Source: a virus
Strand: one strand, 5' to 3'
Virus record (IMG/VR): IMGVR_UViG_3300014720_000015
Span: 1 to 64,000 of that record
Length of the DNA: 64,000 nucleotides
The notes below the pieces were generated by a model. The model saw only the letters and a program-made list of their open reading frames with translations, made no database searches and had not been told where the DNA came from. Made by a program: the position numbers and the translations under genes. Shown here piece after piece: positions 36,767 through 43,529 of this stretch (its first letter is position 1; every line of letters begins with the position of its first letter).

Positions 36767-36813
36767 CGGTGAGTATAAGCCATCGTTTTAATGTGGCTTA
36801 TACAGTGTTGTAC
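36761..36813 (+). other. attC-like site 1, directly after nrdA
   Basis: R'' GCATAAC (36761-36767), stem GTATAAGCCA (36773-36782) with TGGCTTATAC (36794-36803), 11-base loop, R' GTTGTAC (36807-36813); 53 bases. R'' contains the nrdA stop codon and has no matching cassette start in view. Confidence 0.75.
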
Positions 36814-36846
36814 ACAGTACGGGTTTAATGAATTAAAAATAAAATT

Positions 36847-37260
36847 ATGATAACGGAATTAGTAAAGCAATGGGAAGAAAACAAGCATAAGCTTGAAGAG
36901 TATTTCAAAACGACAAAACAAGATGAATACGATAGCTATGAAGCTATTGTAAAGAAGATATTTGAATTGTGCATACCCGAAGCAACCACTTATAACGGAT
37001 GGGCTTTGGATAAAATGACTGTAATTGATGATGGTGATTATCAAGGTACACAAATATTTATTGTGCCTACTGACACTTACCAACCAAGTGTGGAAGATTA
37101 TGTAATGACTGACACTTATTACGGTAGTTGTAGTGGTTGCGATACTCTTCAAGCGATTAGTGAGTACGATTATGACCTACCAACAAATGAACAAGTTAAA
37201 GAGTATATGACCCTTGCTTTACATTTAGTGCAGAAACTTAAAAGGTTAGGCACAGAGTAG
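36847..37260 (+). CDS. Cassette 1 protein of unknown function (137 aa)
   Basis: The 137-residue acidic, soluble protein has no signal peptide or membrane segment. An N-terminal helical part (ELVKQWEENKHKLEEYF) is followed by a beta-rich middle (MTVIDDGDYQGTQIFIVP), a GSCSGCDTLQAI cysteine pair and a final helix (MTLALHLVQKLKRLG). I recognise no function. It lies alone between attC-like sites 1 and 2 in the same direction, the standard layout of an integron cassette, with an A-rich leader of its own. Confidence 0.75.
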   Translation: MITELVKQWEENKHKLEEYFKTTKQDEYDSYEAIVKKIFELCIPEATTYNGWALDKMTVIDDGDYQGTQIFIVPTDTYQPSVEDYVMTDTYYGSCSGCDTLQAISEYDYDLPTNEQVKEYMTLALHLVQKLKRLGTE

Positions 37261-37266
37261 TATTGT

Positions 37267-37362
37267 GTACAACGGACGAGTGTATGGGTAGTGGCACATA
37301 CACCGAACCTTTGAATTATGCCACAAACTTTAACGTGCCATTACTTATACACATTGTTGTGT
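37267..37362 (+). other. attC-like site 2
   Basis: R'' GTACAAC (37267-37273) is complementary to the R' of site 1. Stem arms at 37280-37297 and 37335-37352 pair over 18 bases with three G-T positions. R' GTTGTGT (37356-37362). Total 96 bases. Confidence 0.85.
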
Positions 37363-37387
37363 GTAGTAGCGGTTTAATAACAGAAAG

Positions 37388-37603
37388 ATGACAGTAGATA
37401 GAGAACATACAGAAATTTTTGACCAAGCACACCAAATGTGGGCAGAAGGTACAAGCATTGGAAGCGGAGAAGGTTTAGAACCAAAAGAACACGACATTCA
37501 ACACTTATTAGGTGGAGAGGGTTGGGTTGCTGATGAAATTGATATTTGGTTTGATAGCCTTCAAAAATTTTGGCGATGGAGTTGCAAGATAGTAAAACCG
37601 TAG
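37388..37603 (+). CDS. Cassette 2 protein of unknown function (71 aa)
   Basis: The 71-residue, acidic, Trp- and Gly-containing protein begins TVDREHTEIFDQAHQMW. It has a Gly/Glu-rich centre (GSGEGLEPKEHD) and an aromatic C-terminus (IWFDSLQKFWRWSCK). No family is known to me. Its stop lies 7 bases before the R'' box of site 3, as is typical of compact cassettes. Confidence 0.65.
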   Translation: MTVDREHTEIFDQAHQMWAEGTSIGSGEGLEPKEHDIQHLLGGEGWVADEIDIWFDSLQKFWRWSCKIVKP

Positions 37604-37610
37604 CTATTAC

Positions 37611-37707
37611 ACACAACGGTTTCGGGCTTGGCGTTAGTGCCACCTTGCAAGAACTTTAAATTTAGGCACAAACTATCTGGTGGCATTACGCCAAACCCGT
37701 GTTATCG
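37611..37707 (+). other. attC-like site 3
   Basis: R'' ACACAAC (37611-37617) is complementary to the R' of site 2. Long arms at 37623-37644 and 37679-37699 pair with one mismatch and one extra base on the left arm, a typical attC extrahelical base. R' GTTATCG (37701-37707). Total 97 bases. Confidence 0.85.
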
Positions 37708-37748
37708 GATAGTTCATTTTTCGTGGGTTGGCATTTAAGAATTTAAAA

Positions 37749-38051
37749 ATGGAACAAAAATTTAAAACACCAAACATTGCTTTTCAAAATGTCATTTCAT
37801 TTACTTGTTCTGATGATGCAGTAAAACCGCTATTAGAATTATTTTCAAGACTACGAAGTCTTGGACAAATGGGAAGTAGTAGAGAAGTGGTAATTGATTG
37901 GGATGGTGATGGTAGAGATAGACTTGAAAATATTTCAGTAAATGGAATGACATTGGATGCTTGGGAGTCTGAATTTGCAAGACTAAATAAAATCAGGGAA
38001 GATTTTGAAAAGCAAGAACCTTCTTCTGAGCAGGAGTCGGAAGAAAAATGA
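37749..38051 (+). CDS. Cassette 3 protein of unknown function (100 aa)
   Basis: I prefer the ATG at 37749 (100 residues); a TTG at 37728 would add seven residues. The product starts EQKFKTPNIAFQNVISFTC and has a central VVIDWDGDGRDRLENISVNG that is beta-rich. The C-terminus is acidic and charged (KIREDFEKQEPSSEQESEEK). No function was recognised. The stop codon lies 5 bases before the R'' box of site 4. Confidence 0.7.
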   Translation: MEQKFKTPNIAFQNVISFTCSDDAVKPLLELFSRLRSLGQMGSSREVVIDWDGDGRDRLENISVNGMTLDAWESEFARLNKIREDFEKQEPSSEQESEEK

Positions 38052-38056
38052 ATTTC

Positions 38057-38148
38057 CGATAACGGAACAGGTGTATGAGCCGTGCCTGTTCGGAACTATC
38101 GAATTTACTACGGCTTTTAATTGGCATGGCTTATACACCATGTTAGCA
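38057..38148 (+). other. attC-like site 4
   Basis: R'' CGATAAC (38057-38063) is complementary to the R' of site 3. Arms at 38070-38086 and 38123-38139 pair over 17 bases with two G-T or A-C-type differences. R' GTTAGCA (38142-38148). Total 92 bases. Confidence 0.85.
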
Positions 38149-38162
38149 ATCTGTAAAAAATT

Positions 38163-38429
38163 ATGGCAAAATTAAGATTAAACTCAGAAGAAAGAATGCG
38201 AATCACCGCAGACTATAAAGAAAATAACTTCATTGACGTGTGTGGGCATAAAGATGAACTTGGAATGAGCGTTGAATTTTACCCAACTATGCAATATATT
38301 GAGATACGTAAAAAAGGTGGGGTGTGTAGGCAATTTATGTTTGAAAAGAAAGGGCATAAAAAACATTATGACTTTGGATATTGGAAAGATGCAGAAGTTA
38401 TTTTCTCTCTCAACGAAGTACGGCAGTAA
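38163..38429 (+). CDS. Cassette 4 protein of unknown function (88 aa)
   Basis: The 88-residue, basic, beta-rich protein starts AKLRLNSEERMRITADYK and continues FIDVCGHKDELGMSVEFYP. Several aromatic residues follow, with a KKGHKKHYDFGYW segment near 62-74. No domain was recognised. It begins 14 bases after the R' box of site 4, so its leader is short. Confidence 0.7.
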   Translation: MAKLRLNSEERMRITADYKENNFIDVCGHKDELGMSVEFYPTMQYIEIRKKGGVCRQFMFEKKGHKKHYDFGYWKDAEVIFSLNEVRQ

Positions 38430-38443
38430 TAATTTTTTATTGT

Positions 38444-38497
38444 TGCTAACGTCTGATGATAAACAATCGTTGTAATGTTGTTTATCATTTGTTATAC
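38444..38497 (+). other. attC-like site 5
   Basis: R'' TGCTAAC (38444-38450) is complementary to the R' of site 4. A perfect 11-bp stem is formed by ATGATAAACAA (38456-38466) and TTGTTTATCAT (38478-38488). R' GTTATAC (38491-38497). Total 54 bases. Confidence 0.82.
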
Positions 38498-38562
38498 ACA
38501 GTACGGTTTATTAAGGTAGAATGTTGATACAAAGAGCGGATAAAAACTTTTAAAAAATTTAT

Positions 38563-38910
38563 ATGAAAAATACAAGAGAAAACGCAGAAAAATTTATATG
38601 GGACTTTGGTAAAGGGAAAAGTTTCGTAGATAGACTGGAAGGAGTACCAGATTTTGTTGATTTATTGACTGAGTATGGTAATAAAGTTGAAAACCAATAC
38701 ATACCGAATGATGCACATTCGTTTGAAGTATTTGCTATAAAAGATAGCGAGGATTCACCAACTGGAAAACAAGCATTTATTGGTTTTAAACTTGATAATG
38801 GGAACTTTCATTTTGTTGGAGTACCATACACTGAACCAATAAAAAATAAACAAAACTGGTTCTCGAAATTTTTTAAAAGTTTTATAGACAAACTTAAATT
38901 GAAACACTAA
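38563..38910 (+). CDS. Cassette 5 protein of unknown function (115 aa)
   Basis: The 115-residue protein has an N-terminal helical part (NTRENAEKFIWDFGKGKSFV), a beta-rich middle (HSFEVFAIKDSED, QAFIGFKLDNGNFHFVGVP) and a basic amphipathic C-terminus (NWFSKFFKSFIDKLKLKH) that could bind a membrane. No family was recognised. It is the last gene of the array and lies before the shortened site 6. Confidence 0.7.
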   Translation: MKNTRENAEKFIWDFGKGKSFVDRLEGVPDFVDLLTEYGNKVENQYIPNDAHSFEVFAIKDSEDSPTGKQAFIGFKLDNGNFHFVGVPYTEPIKNKQNWFSKFFKSFIDKLKLKH

Positions 38911-38921
38911 TGTAGTATTGT

Positions 38922-38961
38922 GTATAACTAGGATATATACACACCTTTTAGTAAGTTATTG
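38922..38961 (+). other. attC-like site 6, short and possibly degenerate
   Basis: R'' GTATAAC (38922-38928) is the exact complement of the R' of site 5. Downstream only a 7-bp stem (ACTAGGA with TTTTAGT) and a weak R' GTTATTG (38955-38961) can be proposed. It probably marks the end of the array and may be truncated. Confidence 0.5.
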
Positions 38962-39072
38962 ATTTTAATATAGTTACAGGGTCATTTTATTAAAAAATAT
39001 AAAGATTTAAAAAGAAATCTTATAATTGATATATTAATTTACAAAACTTATTGTTCCAGTATATTTACTATT

Positions 39073-39459
39073 ATGGCACAAGGTAAATATATTAATATTA
39101 GATATCCATTTAGGGATAGCAATCAAGGGTTTTATCTTGATTTAAATAATACTGATGCAACAGCTATCAGGTCAGACCTACTCCACCTTCTTTTAACACA
39201 AAAGGGTCAAAGGTTATATATGCCAGATTTTGGTACAGACCTACTTAAGTATATCTTTGAACAAAACGATTCTAAACTATCGTCCGATATTAAATTTGAT
39301 ATTAATGAAACCGTTAAGAAGTACATACCAAACCTAAGAATTAATGAGGTTATCGTTGATAGAGATGAAAATAATGAACATAAAGTAACATTGACAATAG
39401 ATTACACCGTAACTGAAGATGTGTTTGAACAAAATGATGTTATTGTGATTAATCTTTAA
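39073..39459 (+). CDS. Baseplate wedge protein, T4 gp25-like
   Basis: The 128-residue protein has the size and motifs of gp25. It shows an early IRYPFRDSNQGFYL, DATAIRSDLLHLLLTQKGQR and RLYMPDFGTDLLKYIFEQ (the most conserved segment), then VKKYIPNLRINEVIV and a final beta-strand. gp25 clamps the wedge (gp6/gp53) to the sheath in T4 and initiates sheath contraction. The next full gene is gp6-like, the order expected in contractile systems. TATTTA (39062-39067) lies just 5 bases before the ATG, probably too near to be a promoter of the same kind. Confidence 0.92.
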   Translation: MAQGKYINIRYPFRDSNQGFYLDLNNTDATAIRSDLLHLLLTQKGQRLYMPDFGTDLLKYIFEQNDSKLSSDIKFDINETVKKYIPNLRINEVIVDRDENNEHKVTLTIDYTVTEDVFEQNDVIVINL

Positions 39460-39483
39460 TTTCAAAATTTAACCATTATAATA

Positions 39484-39498
39484 TATTTATATCTAAAG
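39484..39498 (+). promoter_or_regulatory. TATTTA-type motif, left copy
   Basis: TATTTATATCTAAAG lies 8 bases before the start codon of the truncated gp6 copy. It is identical to the right copy at 41286-41300. Confidence 0.4.
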
Positions 39499-39506
39499 AA
39501 TTTATA

Positions 39507-39614
39507 ATGGCACAAAAAATACCATATTTTGCTAGAAACTTTGCTGACGTAAGAACTGAATTAGTTAACTATGTTAGACAATATTACCATTATTGGTTTA
39601 AAATATATGTATAA
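39507..39614 (+). pseudogene. Truncated 5' copy of the gp6-like gene
   Basis: The first ~27 codons match the start of the intact gp6-like gene at 41309 (AQKIPYFARNFADVRTELVN). Then the sequence diverges and ends after 35 codons, running into the 3' end of the antisense endonuclease gene. It retains motif and start codon and may be translated into a short nonfunctional peptide. It is best read as the left footprint of the endonuclease insertion. Confidence 0.85.
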
Positions 39615-41212
39615 CTGCCACAATCATAAATCTTATATAAACCATTATCTCTTAATATCTCATCAGCTGTTTTACCATTAAAATCAAAACCCATATCATA
39701 AAGTTTATGTTTTTGATACTTAAATCTACTCTCTCTATTTTTACCTTTAGAAATTGTGAAAGATGGTTTATTGATTGATTTTAGTTTAAACCCTAATGTT
39801 TCATACATATTACCAGTACTCCACCTTCTATCAGCATAACTAATAATTTCTTTTGGTTTATATTCTCTAATGAAATATTTAAGTAATTTACTAGCACCAC
39901 CAACAATAGTAGTATTAAGTTTATTACAAAATCTAAGTAACTCAGTCTTTTTATGTTTTATAACACCCCTTTTACCAAAAGTCATTATACTAACTAATTC
40001 ATTATTATAATAAAGTCCTAAATTAACCTTACTACCAACGGCACCCTGAATGTGATTTTCATTAAGGAAGTTAGTTTTTTCTTTTGTAGGTACTTCTTTA
40101 ATTTGGCATTTCCTAGCATATATTCTATTTTCAGTTATACCTAACAAGTTCTTTAATCTACTCTTAACAATATCCTGTTTATATAACCATTCATCTTCAA
40201 AGATATGTATTAATCTAACACCTTTAGCTTCACACTCTTTGGTTTTATTTAAGTGATAGTCTTTATCTTTATGTAATTCAGAATGCCAATATAAACCATT
40301 GAATTCAATGGCTAATTTATGTTTTGGAAGATAAATATCTAATTCGTATGGTTCAATAATGTCCCTACAATTTTCTAATATACTAAACCCAAAAGAATTA
40401 ATAAAAGCCACAATGTCTTTTTCAATATTAGATATACTATTTAAACATTTTTTACAACCACTACCGTTTCTATGTGAATCAGGTCTTAATTCAAACTCAC
40501 CATGTTCTGGACAAATTATTGTAACAGGCGTTTTAATATCAACATAATCAACTTTACTATAGTCGTATGTATTACCATGTATTTGACCCATTTTTTCTAT
40601 AAAGGATTGATTATCAAAAATTTTAAAAGCGCAATATGGGCATCCCCGATTTTTAGACGTAAAGTTATTTGGTGTTGTTATAAATTCACCATGCTCTGGA
40701 CATATGATAATAACATCCGTGACACTATTAACGTAATTAACCTTTGAGTAATCATATTTGTCACCATAAATCTCTTTAGATTTTTTTATAAAAAGTTTAG
40801 TATCCATTTTAGCGGTACCACCGCAGTATTTACAACCTTTACCACTTAAATGATTAGTTGGCGCTTGCTCAAACTTACCATGTTCTGGACAAATTATTGT
40901 TACTTTAGTTTTATTATTAATATATTCCACCTCTGAGTAGTCATATTTATTACCATGAATCTCTTTAGCCTCATTAATAAAAGCATCCAAACCCTTTTTC
41001 TGCCTACTAACTTGTTGCTCTATTGAACATTTTGGGCAACCTTGCTTCCCAGACACATGTTTTGCGGGGGCCTTTTCAAACACACCATGCTTTGGGCATA
41101 TTATTTTGACTGGTATATTATTTAATTTGTAGTCAACTTTAGAATAGTCGTATTTATCACCATGGACTTTTTTAGCCTTGATTATAAAATTTTTAGTGTT
41201 ATTTTTTTTCAT
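39590..41212 (-). CDS. Homing endonuclease with four zinc-ribbon repeats and Vsr-like nuclease domain
   Basis: The 540-residue protein begins with four ~65-residue zinc-ribbon repeats (KKVHGDKYDYSKVDY type, CPEHG and CKYCG or CPKCS knuckles), related to those of the gene at 5893. Then follows a Vsr/PD-(D/E)xK-like nuclease segment, LAIEFNGLYWHSE with E303 and H309, and IHIFEDEW. The C-terminal ~170 residues (GLYYNNELVSIMTFGKRG, ISYADRRWSTGNMYETLGF) form a domain seen in other phage endonucleases. It is antisense between two copies of the gp6 start. The arrangement suggests insertion near gp6 codon 27 with restoration of the target gene. Confidence 0.85.
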   Translation of the reverse strand: MKKNNTKNFIIKAKKVHGDKYDYSKVDYKLNNIPVKIICPKHGVFEKAPAKHVSGKQGCPKCSIEQQVSRQKKGLDAFINEAKEIHGNKYDYSEVEYINNKTKVTIICPEHGKFEQAPTNHLSGKGCKYCGGTAKMDTKLFIKKSKEIYGDKYDYSKVNYVNSVTDVIIICPEHGEFITTPNNFTSKNRGCPYCAFKIFDNQSFIEKMGQIHGNTYDYSKVDYVDIKTPVTIICPEHGEFELRPDSHRNGSGCKKCLNSISNIEKDIVAFINSFGFSILENCRDIIEPYELDIYLPKHKLAIEFNGLYWHSELHKDKDYHLNKTKECEAKGVRLIHIFEDEWLYKQDIVKSRLKNLLGITENRIYARKCQIKEVPTKEKTNFLNENHIQGAVGSKVNLGLYYNNELVSIMTFGKRGVIKHKKTELLRFCNKLNTTIVGGASKLLKYFIREYKPKEIISYADRRWSTGNMYETLGFKLKSINKPSFTISKGKNRESRFKYQKHKLYDMGFDFNGKTADEILRDNGLYKIYDCGSYTYILNQ

Positions 41213-41285
41213 ACTTATAGCCGTTTACTTGTAATTACTAACAAATATACAAAAACTTCACAAATAAAAAAAATCATTTATAATA

Positions 41286-41300
41286 TATTTATATCTAAAG
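41286..41300 (+). promoter_or_regulatory. TATTTA-type motif of the intact gp6-like gene
   Basis: TATTTATATCTAAAG lies 8 bases before the ATG at 41309, part of the 111-bp repeat. Its duplication lets the gene be expressed downstream of the insertion. Confidence 0.45.
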
Positions 41301-41308
41301 AATTTATA

Positions 41309-43129
41309 ATGGCACAAAAAATACCATACTTTGCTAGAAACTTTGCTGATGTAAGAACTGAATTAGTTAACTATGTTAGACAATATTATCCCCAAATCTT
41401 CAATGATTTCAATGATGCGTCCGTTGGGATGATGCTCTTGGAACTCAACGCTGCTGTAGGAGACATGTTATCATTCCATACTGATAGGATGTTTCAGGAG
41501 ACCCAGATTAATTTTGCACAGGAGCGTTCAAGTGTTTTAAGTATGGCTAGGACTTTTGGTTTAAAGGTACCAGGTAAAAGAGCCAGCGCAACGATTGTCG
41601 ATTTCAGTGTAACCGTACCTGTTTTTGGTGATACGTTTGATTTATCGTATGCACCAGTTATAAGACAAGGTGCTCAAGTTTCTGGTGCTGGAAAGGTTTT
41701 TGAATCTATGTATGATATTGATTTTTCATCACCTTTCACTATTGGTGGTATACCTAATAGATTGGTAATACCTAACTTAGATGGCTCTGGTAATATCATT
41801 AACTACACGTTAACCAAACGTGAAATGGTTATTAATGGTGTAACAAAGATTTTCAAGCGAGCTATTGGTCAAAATGATGTTAGACCATTCTTTGAGGTTA
41901 CACTACCAGATAATGATGTTATATCGATTAATTCAATAATAACCTTAGAGGGTACAAACTATACACAGACGCCAAGCATTGACCAATTCTTGAATTTTGA
42001 TAATCGGTGGTATGAAATGGATGCTTTGGCTGAGGATAAAGTTTTTATTGAAGACCAACTATCACCAAGTACACAGTCAGGAATTAAGACAGGTAAATGG
42101 GTTAGAGTTGATAGGCGGTTTATTAGGGAATATACTGATTTAGGTTTTACGAACATAATATTTGGTGGTGGTTCACAAGATATTGGTTCATTATGTGATT
42201 TTGATGTTGATGTTACATTAGTTAATAGAATTGGTGATTTCATTAATAATATGAGTTTGGGTACCACACTAACACCAAACACAACAATGTTTATCAGTTA
42301 TCGTGTTGGTGGTGGTGGTGCAACTAATTTGGGGCCTAACGTAATCAATACAGTTAATAACGTTAATATGTTGGTTAATGGTTCAAACCCAACAATCAAT
42401 TCTGCTGTTAGAAATTCATTAACGGTAAATAACCCATTACCAGCTGTAGGCGGTAAAGATGAACCATCAGTTGAAGAGATACGAAACCTTGTAAGGTATA
42501 ATTTTTCAGCACAGAACAGATGTGTTACATTAAAGGATTACCAATCACGAATTCAATTAATGCCAGGTCAATTTGGTTCACCATTCAGGACTGGCGTTAT
42601 TGAAGACCAAAACAAGGTTAGTGTCTATATATTGACATTGAATAGTGACGGTAGTTTATCAAACCAAACAACATCAACATTAAGGAATAATATTTCAGAA
42701 TATCTATCTGAGTATAGAATGATGAATGACTATGTTGAGGTTAAGAGTGGTAAGGTTATAAATTTAGGTTTCGATATTGATGTTTTTATTGATAAACAGT
42801 ATCCACAGACACAAATTGTTAGTCAGGTTATTCAAGAGGTACAAAATTATATGGATATCAATAATTTCGATATGGGTGAATCAATATATTTAAGTCAATT
42901 AATTGAAAATATAAATAATGTTGGCGGTGTGTTGAATGTGATAAATATGCAGGTCTTCAATAAAGTCGGTGGTAATTACTCATTAAATGAGATATCACAA
43001 CCATTGATAAATGAAGAAACTTTGGAGATTGATTTATCACAGAATTATGCTCTTATAGGTGACCCAATTAGTATGTTTGAAATTAAGAATGTTGGTACAG
43101 ATATAAGGGTTCGAGTTAGGACGTCCTAA
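41309..43129 (+). CDS. Baseplate wedge protein, T4 gp6/baseplate J-like
   Basis: I chose the ATG at 41309 (606 residues) because it matches the start of the truncated copy; an open frame extends 49 codons upstream across the endonuclease leader but is not plausible coding. The protein shows the gp6/J-type pattern: FARNFADVRTELVNYVRQYY, SVGMMLLELNAAVGDMLSFH, RSSVLSMARTFGLKVPG, then a beta-rich core and SVEEIRNLVRYNFSAQNRCV, YVEVKSGKVINLGFDID. gp6 forms the iris ring of the baseplate. It follows gp25 in the canonical order. Confidence 0.9.
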   Translation: MAQKIPYFARNFADVRTELVNYVRQYYPQIFNDFNDASVGMMLLELNAAVGDMLSFHTDRMFQETQINFAQERSSVLSMARTFGLKVPGKRASATIVDFSVTVPVFGDTFDLSYAPVIRQGAQVSGAGKVFESMYDIDFSSPFTIGGIPNRLVIPNLDGSGNIINYTLTKREMVINGVTKIFKRAIGQNDVRPFFEVTLPDNDVISINSIITLEGTNYTQTPSIDQFLNFDNRWYEMDALAEDKVFIEDQLSPSTQSGIKTGKWVRVDRRFIREYTDLGFTNIIFGGGSQDIGSLCDFDVDVTLVNRIGDFINNMSLGTTLTPNTTMFISYRVGGGGATNLGPNVINTVNNVNMLVNGSNPTINSAVRNSLTVNNPLPAVGGKDEPSVEEIRNLVRYNFSAQNRCVTLKDYQSRIQLMPGQFGSPFRTGVIEDQNKVSVYILTLNSDGSLSNQTTSTLRNNISEYLSEYRMMNDYVEVKSGKVINLGFDIDVFIDKQYPQTQIVSQVIQEVQNYMDINNFDMGESIYLSQLIENINNVGGVLNVINMQVFNKVGGNYSLNEISQPLINEETLEIDLSQNYALIGDPISMFEIKNVGTDIRVRVRTS

Positions 43130-43148
43130 TTCAAAAATAAGTAACACT

Positions 43149-43180
43149 TTGTTAAGGTTATTGACTTAAATGTTATTTTG
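43149..43180 (+). promoter_or_regulatory. Possible host-type promoter upstream of the small membrane protein gene
   Basis: TTG (43149-43151), 21 bases, then TTATTTTG (43173-43180), seven of eight bases of TAnnTTTG. It is 22 bases before the ATG at 43203. Weaker than the three main sites because the second base of the -7 box is off. Confidence 0.35.
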
Positions 43181-43202
43181 TTTAAATTAAAGGTAAAAAA
43201 AT

Positions 43203-43529
43203 ATGAGTTGTGGTTGTAAAAATGTAAGAGATACTAGTGTTCCAGACGCTAAGTTAATGTCAACAAATAAATCGATAAATACTAATACCATATTTAAGTG
43301 GTTAATCTTTATTGGTATGGTGGTATTATCACCATTATTTTTACCATTTTTTATTAGTTTTTTATATAAATTAATAATCAAAAACCAAAATATGGACATG
43401 ACCCACACGCTAAAATCTATTGTCGAGCTAATGAAAACCAGTAGAATTTTAAATACTAAAAGTGATATTGATATTGTGGATTTAGAACTATATGATAATA
43501 ATTCTAAATTAGAACTGGTAAATGTCTAA
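43203..43529 (+). CDS. Small membrane protein of unknown function (108 aa)
   Basis: The 108-residue protein has a Cys-containing N-terminus (SCGCKN) and one strong hydrophobic segment, about residues 30-55 (WLIFIGMVVLSPLFLPFFIS). A charged helical C-terminus follows. This makes it a probable inner-membrane protein, N-in or N-out unknown. It is odd inside a baseplate gene cluster; its last 8 bases overlap the next gene. It could be a small lysis or superinfection-type protein, but there is no specific evidence. Confidence 0.7.
   Translation: MSCGCKNVRDTSVPDAKLMSTNKSINTNTIFKWLIFIGMVVLSPLFLPFFISFLYKLIIKNQNMDMTHTLKSIVELMKTSRILNTKSDIDIVDLELYDNNSKLELVNV

Larger units (their letters stand above)
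36761..38961 (+). mobile_element. Integron-type gene-cassette array without an integrase (CALIN-like)
   Basis: Five small + strand ORFs are each followed by an imperfect palindrome of attC type; six sites in all, spanning 36761-38961. In every cassette the R'' box of its attC is the exact 7-base reverse complement of the R' box at its own start: GTTGTAC/GTACAAC, GTTGTGT/ACACAAC, GTTATCG/CGATAAC, GTTAGCA/TGCTAAC and GTTATAC/GTATAAC. The match extends to 13 of 14 bases in three of the five. Predicted cassettes: 36808-37356, 37357-37701, 37702-38142, 38143-38491 and 38492-about 38955. No tyrosine recombinase gene is present in the window. Confidence 0.85.
39476..41388 (+). repeat. 111-bp direct repeat flanking an endonuclease (39476-39586 and 41278-41388)
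   Basis: Both copies contain the TATTTA motif, leader, start codon and first ~26 codons of the gp6-like gene. They differ at two positions only, both synonymous (TAT/TAC and GAC/GAT). The left copy is cut short, the right copy continues into the full gene. Confidence 0.95.

Noticed and set aside
36761-38961. Series of palindromes as ordinary terminators or a CRISPR array
   Set aside because: The arms lack T-tracts, the units are not identical repeats, spacers are whole genes, and the box complementarity follows integron cassettes exactly.
36761-38961. Integron integrase close to the array
   Set aside because: I searched the listed frames for a tyrosine recombinase with R-H-R-Y pattern and saw none on either strand in the window.
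39062-39072. TATTTA motif just before gp25 as a promoter
   Set aside because: It lies 5 bases before the start codon, too near to fit the spacing of the others.
39507-39614. 35-codon ORF as a real small gene
   Set aside because: It is the start of gp6 cut off by the endonuclease insertion; only the first part is conserved and the rest is read-through.
41162-41308. 49-codon N-terminal extension of gp6
   Set aside because: It covers the leader and the N-terminal codons of the antisense endonuclease, and the conserved start is at 41309.
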